From an uncultured Collinsella sp. (GTDB lineage: Bacteria; Actinomycetota; Coriobacteriia; Coriobacteriales; Coriobacteriaceae): DNA of 5,603 bases. The stretch covers positions 1-5,603 of the forward strand of contig CALJNY010000231.1 of NCBI GenBank assembly GCA_937981515.1. The letters run 5' to 3'. Positions 1 to 4,495 of this stretch are shown here, piece by piece. The position numbers and the translations under genes were made by a program. The notes beneath the pieces were generated by a model. The model was not told where the DNA came from and made no database searches. It was given only the letters and a program-made list of their open reading frames with translations. Each line of letters begins with the position of its first letter. Position 1 is the stretch's first letter.

Positions 1-701
1 GCCAATCTGCGGCACAGACAACGAGTAAGAGAGAGGACACCGGCATTGGTATGACTCCCAAGTTTTTAAAGCATATCTATGAGCCGTTTGCCCAAGAAGG
101 TGACGATGCGCGCAGCAAGTTCCAAGGAACCGGCATGGGCATGCCAATCGTCAAGTCGCTTATTGAACTGATGGGCGGCACGATTGAGATTTCGAGTGAG
201 GTTGGCGTGGGGAGTACGTTCAACGTCCAGATTCCGCTCGATATCGACAAAGACCCTCAGGCAAGAGAACGCGCGGACGAGCAAGCAGACAGCTGCTCGC
301 TTGCCGGCATGAACGTTCTTTTGGCAGAAGATAACGAGCTCAATGCCGAGATTGCCCAGGCGCTGCTCGAAAGCGAAGGCATTGTCGTAACTCGCGCCGC
401 CGATGGCAACGAAGCGGTCGACCTATACGTTGGCCGTCCCGCCGGCAGCTTCGATGCCATTCTGATGAACATTATGATGCCGGACATGGACGGCTATGAG
501 GCAACCCGCGCGATTCGCCTGAGCGAGAAGGTCGATGCAGCCGACATTCCCATCATCGCGCTCACCGCCAATGCCTTTGCCGAGGACGCCAAGGCGGCAC
601 ACGACGCCGGCATGAACGCCCATCTGTCCAAACCGCTCGACTTTAACAAGCTCAAAAACATACTCGCCCGCATCAAGAAAAACGGATCCGTTTCGCTATA
701 G
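1..701 (+). CDS. Hybrid sensor histidine kinase, 3' part: end of HATPase domain plus Asn-substituted receiver
   Basis: This is the C-terminal part of a hybrid histidine kinase; the gene runs off the left edge and the frame is open from base 3. Numbering from the internal Met at base 51, the ATPase G1 box DTGIGM ends at that Met, the F-box region YEPF lies at 10-13, the G2 box GTGMGM at 26-31, and the domain ends near 62. An acidic linker (about 63-85) leads to a receiver domain (about 86-210). The receiver has the acidic pair E93-D94, T172 and K194 in the usual places, but the phospho-acceptor position reads LMNIMMPDMDG, with Asn140 instead of Asp. Phosphotransfer to this receiver should therefore be impaired or absent, which is an inference from the residue. 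HisKA, N box and sensor lie outside the window. The domains resemble those of the complete kinase at 1294-3486. The first 16 codons lack the hydrophobic strand expected before the G1 box, so upstream damage cannot be excluded. Confidence 0.88.
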   Translation, partial: QSAAQTTSKREDTGIGMTPKFLKHIYEPFAQEGDDARSKFQGTGMGMPIVKSLIELMGGTIEISSEVGVGSTFNVQIPLDIDKDPQARERADEQADSCSLAGMNVLLAEDNELNAEIAQALLESEGIVVTRAADGNEAVDLYVGRPAGSFDAILMNIMMPDMDGYEATRAIRLSEKVDAADIPIIALTANAFAEDAKAAHDAGMNAHLSKPLDFNKLKNILARIKKNGSVSL

Positions 702-727
702 TTTGTGCCCAACCACCACGCACGACC

Positions 728-737
728 AGAAAGGAAG
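728..737 (+). promoter_or_regulatory. Ribosome binding site that fixes the Nim-like gene start
   Basis: The purine run AGAAAGGAAG contains AAAGGA at 730-735, 8 bases before the ATG at 744. The frame is also open to a GTG at 705, only 3 bases after the upstream stop, but no Shine-Dalgarno-like sequence suits that codon. The 13 extra residues it would add (rich in H, R, P and K) do not look like the start of this family. The ATG at 744 is therefore preferred. Confidence 0.65.
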
Positions 738-743
738 CCAACG

Positions 744-1223
744 ATGTTTAGGCCCTTACGTCGAAAGAAACGCGCCATCACTGACGAGGAAGCGCGCGAA
801 CTGCTCGCCACCTGCAAGCGCGGCGTCTTTGCCGTCAACGGCGACGATGGCTACCCGTACGCCATTCCCGTCAACTACTTCTTCGACGCCGAGCACGACA
901 AGATTTATTTCCATGGCGCCAAGGCCGGCCACAAGGTCGACGCACTCAAGCGCGATGACAAGGTCTGCTTTACCGTTTACGGCAACGAGTGGTACAAGGA
1001 CGGTGACTGGGCTCCCTACGTTATGAGTACCGTGGTCTTTGGCCGCTGTCGCCTGGCGAATGACACCCCCGCGTTTATCGAGGACAAAGTCCGCCAGCTC
1101 GCCCTTAAGTACTACCCTTCTGCCGAAGAAGTCGAAGAGGAAATCGCCAAGGACATTAAGGGCGTCCAGCTCTACGAGATTACGATTGAGCATCTCTGCG
1201 GCAAGCAGATTCAAGAAAAGTAA
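744..1223 (+). CDS. Nim-like pyridoxamine 5'-phosphate oxidase-family flavoprotein
   Basis: This 159-residue protein has the split-barrel flavin-binding fold of the pyridoxamine 5'-phosphate oxidase superfamily. It is closest in style to the NimA group (5-nitroimidazole resistance-like proteins). Visible family features are the first strand GVFAVNGDDGYPYAIPVNY (27-45), then IYFHGAKAGHK (54-64) with His57 in the conserved HGAxxGHK segment, then DKVCFTVYG (72-80), and STVVFGRCRL (95-104), the strand that usually follows the flavin pocket. An acidic helix (127-136) precedes the last strand LYEITIEHLCGK. Length is normal for the group, and no signal peptide or membrane segment is seen, so it should be cytoplasmic. 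Known relatives bind FMN or similar cofactors and are reductases or of unknown substrate; true nitroimidazole resistance should not be assumed. It starts 42 bases after the kinase stop with no terminator between them, so cotranscription with the kinase is likely. It ends before a strong hairpin. Confidence 0.85.
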   Translation: MFRPLRRKKRAITDEEARELLATCKRGVFAVNGDDGYPYAIPVNYFFDAEHDKIYFHGAKAGHKVDALKRDDKVCFTVYGNEWYKDGDWAPYVMSTVVFGRCRLANDTPAFIEDKVRQLALKYYPSAEEVEEEIAKDIKGVQLYEITIEHLCGKQIQEK

Positions 1224-1251
1224 GCCTCAAAAGCAAAACTCACAAATAGCA

Positions 1252-1291
1252 ATATGGCCCGGTTCCAACCCACCTTGGAACCGGGCCATAT
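1252..1291. terminator. Bidirectional hairpin between convergent genes
   Basis: A perfect 17-bp inverted repeat (arms 1252-1268 and 1275-1291) encloses a 6-base loop, CCCACC. The stem centre is GGCCCGG. AGC at 1248-1250 can extend pairing with GCT at 1292-1294 around one bulged A, which reaches the stop codon of the leftward kinase (TAA, complement of 1294-1296). It lies 28 bases after the Nim-like stop. Neither side has a strong T run: on the leftward strand the sequence after the stem is only moderately T-rich, and the rightward side is weaker. Position and stem strength make a shared terminator the best reading. Confidence 0.75.
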
Positions 1292-1293
1292 GC

Positions 1294-3486
1294 TTATGAA
1301 GCGTCGGCAGCTATGTGCGCAAGCGCCTCAACGAGCTCCTGCGAGCTCACGGGTTTACTCAGGTGCGCGTCCATGCCCGCCTCGCGCGAAAGTCTGCGGT
1401 CGTCGGCAAAGGCGTTGGCACTCACGGCGATAATCGGCGTGAGCGCGGCATCCTCGCGATCGAGCGCTCGAATCTGACGCGTGGCCTCAAGGCCATCGAT
1501 GCCAGGCATCATGATGTCCATCAACACCACGTCATACTCGTGCGGTGCGCTCGCGGTAAACATCTCGACGGCAGACTCACCATCCTTAGCATGCGTCACG
1601 ACGGCACCGGCATGGCCGAGCGTAAACTGCGCGATCTCGGCATTCAGATCGTTATCCTCTACGAGCAAAACGCGCAAGCCCTGGAGCGCATCGCCGTCTC
1701 CCGCATCCGCGCGCACTGCCTGAGGAATCTCGGAGCGCTTGCATTTCTCGAACGGCAGGCGGATGGTAAACGTCGTCCCCTGCCCCAAGACGCTCGTAAA
1801 GCTCATGGTTCCGCCCATAAGCTCGACCAACTGTTTTGCGATAGGCGCGCCCAGGCCAGTTCCCGATGAAGCGCCTTCCACCTGTTGCTCCTCGCGGCAA
1901 AACGGCTCGTAGAGGTGCTGTTGGAACTCCTCGCTCATGCCAATACCGTTGTCGGCGATCGTGTATTCATAGACGAGGACGCCATCCGCCGGCTCCACCT
2001 CGCGGCACACCAGGCGAACATAGCCGCCCTGGCGGTTGTACTTGACGGCATTGCCGGCAATATTGAGCAACAAGCGCTTGAGGTGCGTCACGCTCACCCG
2101 TGCATAGGGATGATCAAGCGTCTGCTGGTCGCAGATAATTGTCACCAGACGCTCCTCGGCCTGGCGCTCAAGAATATCGCGCACCTCGTGGTTGAGGGTC
2201 GCCAAGTTTGTGGGAACAAGCTCCAGGTCGACCTGCCCGCTCTCCAGGCGACTCATATCGAGTGCCTCGTTGGCAAGGTCGAGCAGCAGTCCCGATGCCG
2301 TCCAGATCTTTGAGCGGCACTCAGTCTGCTTTTGCAGATCGTCCGCATTGGCATCGCCGACCTCAACCATACCGCGAATGCCGTTGATGGGCGTGCGCAG
2401 ATCGTGGCTCATGCGACGCAGAAACTCTGTCTTTGCCGAGTTGGCAGACGAGGCCTCACGCGCCGCCTTTGCCAGCTTGTCGCCATAGTCGCGCTCCTGC
2501 TGCAGCAAGTCCGTCAAACGTCGGCGATCAGCGCGGCGACGCACCATCACAACAACGGCTATAAAACCGCTGTAGAGCGCCAGCACGCCGGCAGCAACAG
2601 CCGCGACGACCTCGAAGTAACGCCGCGCCGAGGCATAGGTGTACACGTAGAACCCGCGCGCTTTTCCAAATGTGCCCAAATACCACTCGCCGCTGGCGTT
2701 GACCAGTCGGACTTTGCCGGGCAGGCATCGATCCTTAATACCGTCGACAATAAAAACATCCGTCGCAGGCAGATCGAACACGCCCAATACGGTGGGTTCA
2801 ACGGCATTGGTCGCAACGACCTTGCCATCGCTTTCGATCACGATATTGCCGCTGTCGATGGTCTCATAACCACCGAGCAGGCTCTGCAGTTTGAGCGTAT
2901 TGCTTGCAACTGCCTTCGCGCTCTGATGCCTGACCGCGATAACGATGCCCTCGCCATCTTGCCGGGTCACGCAACCAATGTCTGCAACCGAATCATCCGA
3001 AAGCGTAATGCGGGCGGTATAGAACTTAAGCGGATGGGCTGCCACCTCCAACACGGGCGCTTCTTTGAGATACGTGGCGAGCGACTCGTAGCCCACGTCA
3101 TCCGTCGAGGACTCGGACACCAAATTGCCCGATGCGTCCGTCACGATCAGTGCGCTCACGTTGAACTGGTCGGCATATTGCTCCAGCGTAGCGTTATCCA
3201 CCGAACCGTCGCGCTCCATATCGCGCGCCGTCTCTCCGGCGATCTCCATAACGCGAATCAGGTTTTTGGTCGTATAGGCGCTATTGAATGCATCGTAGGA
3301 AAGGCTCTGCGTCGCCACGTAATCGACAACGTCGGCAAAGCGCTGCTCGGCTTGGGCCGTCGTGTAACCGTAGCTCATCATGCCGGCAACAACCGAGAGC
3401 GCTATCCCCAGCAGAGCGACAAGGAGCCATGCCCCTGCCGAACGATTACCCCGCTCCTGAGCGGCGTGGTCGGGCGCATCAATCAT
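1294..3486 (-). CDS. Hybrid sensor histidine kinase with extracellular sensor and C-terminal receiver
   Basis: This complete 730-residue membrane kinase has a short cytoplasmic N-terminus, membrane segment 1 (about 19-41), an extracellular sensor (about 42-290), membrane segment 2 (about 292-315), a basic stop-transfer run and a helical linker (316-350). Next come a HisKA domain with H-box MSHDLRTP (phospho-accepting His361), an HATPase domain with N box NIAGNAVKY (N475, N479), G1 box DNGIG (512-516) and G2 box GTGLG (542-546), and a receiver (about 603-727) with E610-D611, phospho-acceptor Asp657, Ser689 and Lys711. All catalytic residues are present. The ectodomain has a long N-terminal helix followed by two strand-rich modules (around 110-190 and 212-285), which suggests a double-CACHE-like fold by inspection only. 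The start overlaps the lipoprotein stop as ATGA, and a good ribosome site lies within that gene's 3' end, so the two are translationally coupled. No HPt domain is seen. Confidence 0.93.
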   Translation of the reverse strand: MIDAPDHAAQERGNRSAGAWLLVALLGIALSVVAGMMSYGYTTAQAEQRFADVVDYVATQSLSYDAFNSAYTTKNLIRVMEIAGETARDMERDGSVDNATLEQYADQFNVSALIVTDASGNLVSESSTDDVGYESLATYLKEAPVLEVAAHPLKFYTARITLSDDSVADIGCVTRQDGEGIVIAVRHQSAKAVASNTLKLQSLLGGYETIDSGNIVIESDGKVVATNAVEPTVLGVFDLPATDVFIVDGIKDRCLPGKVRLVNASGEWYLGTFGKARGFYVYTYASARRYFEVVAAVAAGVLALYSGFIAVVVMVRRRADRRRLTDLLQQERDYGDKLAKAAREASSANSAKTEFLRRMSHDLRTPINGIRGMVEVGDANADDLQKQTECRSKIWTASGLLLDLANEALDMSRLESGQVDLELVPTNLATLNHEVRDILERQAEERLVTIICDQQTLDHPYARVSVTHLKRLLLNIAGNAVKYNRQGGYVRLVCREVEPADGVLVYEYTIADNGIGMSEEFQQHLYEPFCREEQQVEGASSGTGLGAPIAKQLVELMGGTMSFTSVLGQGTTFTIRLPFEKCKRSEIPQAVRADAGDGDALQGLRVLLVEDNDLNAEIAQFTLGHAGAVVTHAKDGESAVEMFTASAPHEYDVVLMDIMMPGIDGLEATRQIRALDREDAALTPIIAVSANAFADDRRLSREAGMDAHLSKPVSSQELVEALAHIAADAS

Positions 3487-4352
3487 GACAGGCCCTCCAT
3501 ATTCAAAAATGGCGAAGGTTCATCAAAGTACTTTGACACCAGACGTTCCATGGTGCCATCGGCAAGCATTTCTTGGTAGGCACGGGTGAGTTTAACGTCG
3601 ATGCCGCGCGTATCATTGATATCGAAAGCGGTGCCCAAACCAACCTCTAGCAGCGGCTCATCCAAAATGCGATACGTCACACCATAGTCTTTTTCGTAGG
3701 TGAGCAGCGAGGACTCATGCGCGGCGATGGCGTCGACCAGACCCTCGACGAGCGCCGGGTTCAAATACGAACGGTCCGAAAAGCAGTAGAGCTCTTTGAT
3801 CTGCGGAACGTTTTCATTTGTACGGTTGAGCAAAATGTCCTCGGGCTTGGTGGTGGACTGAACGGCCACGACCTTATCCTCAAGATCGGCAAGCGTGTAG
3901 ATATCGCTCTGGGGATCGACCGCGACCACCTGGCGGCTCGCAAGGTACGGACCGGCCCAACGATACTCGTTTTCGCGACCCGTCATGCTAAAGCTGCCCA
4001 TGACGCAATCGAGCTCGCCGCTCGCCAGCAGTTCTTTCTTCTTTTCCCAGTCGATCAGCTGGTATTTTGGCTTGTAACCAATGCGGGCCAACGCCTCGGT
4101 CAATATCTCGACATCCAGGCCAACAATATCGCCGTACTCGTCGGTATACACAAACGGTGGGTAGAGATCGCTTCCGACGTTGAGCGTCTTAAGGTCGTCG
4201 TCTTTGACTTGCGAGGCGTCCAGTTCTTCTAATGCAGACGTCGAGGCTCCGTCATTCGACCCGGAACAGCCGGCTATCGCTACGACAAAGGCGCACGCCA
4301 CCGCAAGCGCGACAAACAACGATATGACAACCGAGCGGCGAGGTCTTTTCAT
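3483..4352 (-). CDS. Family-3 solute-binding lipoprotein, probable ligand sensor for the adjacent kinase
   Basis: This is a 289-residue lipid-anchored extracellular binding protein of the PBPb / SBP_bac_3 family (polar amino acid and BvgS-type Venus-flytrap domains). Numbering from the chosen Met, residues 2-5 (KRPR) begin a basic region, a hydrophobic stretch follows, and the lipobox AIAGC places the lipidated Cys at 29, before a flexible Ser/Asp/Gly-rich spacer. Family motifs are GSDLYPPF (60-67), GDIVGLDVEIL (74-84), ELDCVMGSFSMTGREN (113-128, with the carboxylate-binding-type Arg126) and VQSTTKPEDIL (164-174) near the hinge. The position that usually carries an Asp for the ligand amino group reads His212. 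A GTG at 4376 would add eight residues but has no ribosome site, whereas the ATG at 4352 has GGAG 4 bases upstream and gives a standard signal peptide. No permease or ATPase gene is near, and the gene overlaps the kinase by 4 bases, so a sensory role is more likely than transport. The ligand is unknown. Confidence 0.9.
   Translation of the reverse strand: MKRPRRSVVISLFVALAVACAFVVAIAGCSGSNDGASTSALEELDASQVKDDDLKTLNVGSDLYPPFVYTDEYGDIVGLDVEILTEALARIGYKPKYQLIDWEKKKELLASGELDCVMGSFSMTGRENEYRWAGPYLASRQVVAVDPQSDIYTLADLEDKVVAVQSTTKPEDILLNRTNENVPQIKELYCFSDRSYLNPALVEGLVDAIAAHESSLLTYEKDYGVTYRILDEPLLEVGLGTAFDINDTRGIDVKLTRAYQEMLADGTMERLVSKYFDEPSPFLNMEGLS
3493..3498 (-). promoter_or_regulatory. Ribosome binding site of the hybrid kinase, inside the lipoprotein gene
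   Basis: On the leftward strand the sequence GGAGGG lies 6 bases upstream of the kinase ATG (3486-3484), within the last codons of the solute-binding protein gene. A strong site next to an ATGA stop/start overlap supports reinitiation or coupled translation, and fixes the kinase start at the first Met. The next in-frame Met codons fall inside the first membrane segment. Confidence 0.7.
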
Positions 4353-4356
4353 CGAG

Positions 4357-4360
4357 CTCC
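4357..4360 (-). promoter_or_regulatory. Start-deciding ribosome site of the lipoprotein gene
   Basis: GGAG on the leftward strand lies 4 bases before the ATG at 4352. The spacing is short, so the site is only moderate, but the alternative GTG at 4376 is preceded by a T/A/C-rich stretch with no Shine-Dalgarno-like purines. Confidence 0.45.
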
Positions 4361-4383
4361 AGAAGATCCTATTCACAGACTGA

Positions 4384-4432
4384 AATGGTTAAAGATAATA
4401 GCAAATCAAACCACTCGAGCGCCCAATGGTTA
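4384..4432. repeat. 8-base direct repeat flanking the predicted promoter
   Basis: AATGGTTA occurs at 4384-4391 and again at 4425-4432, a 41-base period, close to four helical turns. The pair brackets the predicted -10 element of the lipoprotein/kinase operon. A partial inverted copy, AAACCACT (6 of 8 matches to the reverse complement), lies between them at 4408-4415. This could be a regulator operator, but an 8-base repeat in such a short gap can also occur by chance. Confidence 0.35.
4395..4403 (-). promoter_or_regulatory. Candidate extended -10 promoter for the lipoprotein-kinase operon
   Basis: On the leftward strand TGCTATTAT fits the extended -10 pattern TGnTATAAT with one mismatch. It lies in the most AT-rich part of the gap. 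No convincing -35 hexamer is present at 16-18 bases, which is acceptable for an extended -10 promoter. Transcription would begin near 4388 and leave a leader of about 36 bases before the ATG at 4352. The call rests on motif and position alone. Confidence 0.4.
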
Positions 4433-4445
4433 CAGATGCTTTACT

Positions 4446-4484
4446 ATGCGGGGCCTTCCGCCGACTTGGCAGAAGGCCCCGCAT
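4446..4484 (-). terminator. Hairpin after the MalY/PatB-like gene
   Basis: A perfect 13-bp GC-rich inverted repeat (4446-4458 and 4472-4484) can extend inward past one C-A mismatch by a GCC/GGC pairing, leaving the loop GACTT. It begins 11 bases beyond the leftward enzyme's stop codon, so a terminator for that gene is the natural reading. The sequence after the stem on that strand (AGTAAAGC) has no T run, so termination may be inefficient or need other factors. It separates the enzyme gene from the lipoprotein-kinase operon. Confidence 0.65.
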
Positions 4485-4495
4485 GCAGTGCTCGC

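Noticed and set aside
703..1026. Overlapping plus-strand frame inside the Nim-like gene
   Set aside because: Its Ser/Thr/Pro/Arg-rich translation is typical of a shifted frame of a GC-rich gene, and the flavoprotein frame carries clear family motifs.
756..1214. A 152-codon minus-strand open frame opposite the Nim-like gene
   Set aside because: It is antisense to a gene with clear motifs and a good ribosome site; the hydrophobic, Val/Leu-rich product matches no family I recognise.
2332..3579. A 415-codon open frame on the plus strand opposite the kinase and the lipoprotein 3' end
   Set aside because: It is fully antisense to a well-supported kinase with intact catalytic motifs, its translation shows no recognisable domain and is rich in His, Arg and Ile from mirrored codons, and it has no convincing ribosome site. 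High-GC genes commonly produce such antisense open frames.
3717..4232. A 171-codon plus-strand open frame opposite the lipoprotein
   Set aside because: It is antisense to a gene with lipobox and family motifs, and has no independent support.
4353..4376. Upstream GTG start for the solute-binding lipoprotein
   Set aside because: There is no ribosome site before 4376, and the added residues lengthen the signal peptide n-region without need; the ATG at 4352 gives a standard lipoprotein signal.
4446..4484. The hairpin as a riboswitch or attenuator of the lipoprotein operon
   Set aside because: It lies upstream of the predicted promoter for that operon and just after the enzyme stop codon; no alternative pairing or conserved aptamer-like segment is visible, so a terminator is simpler.
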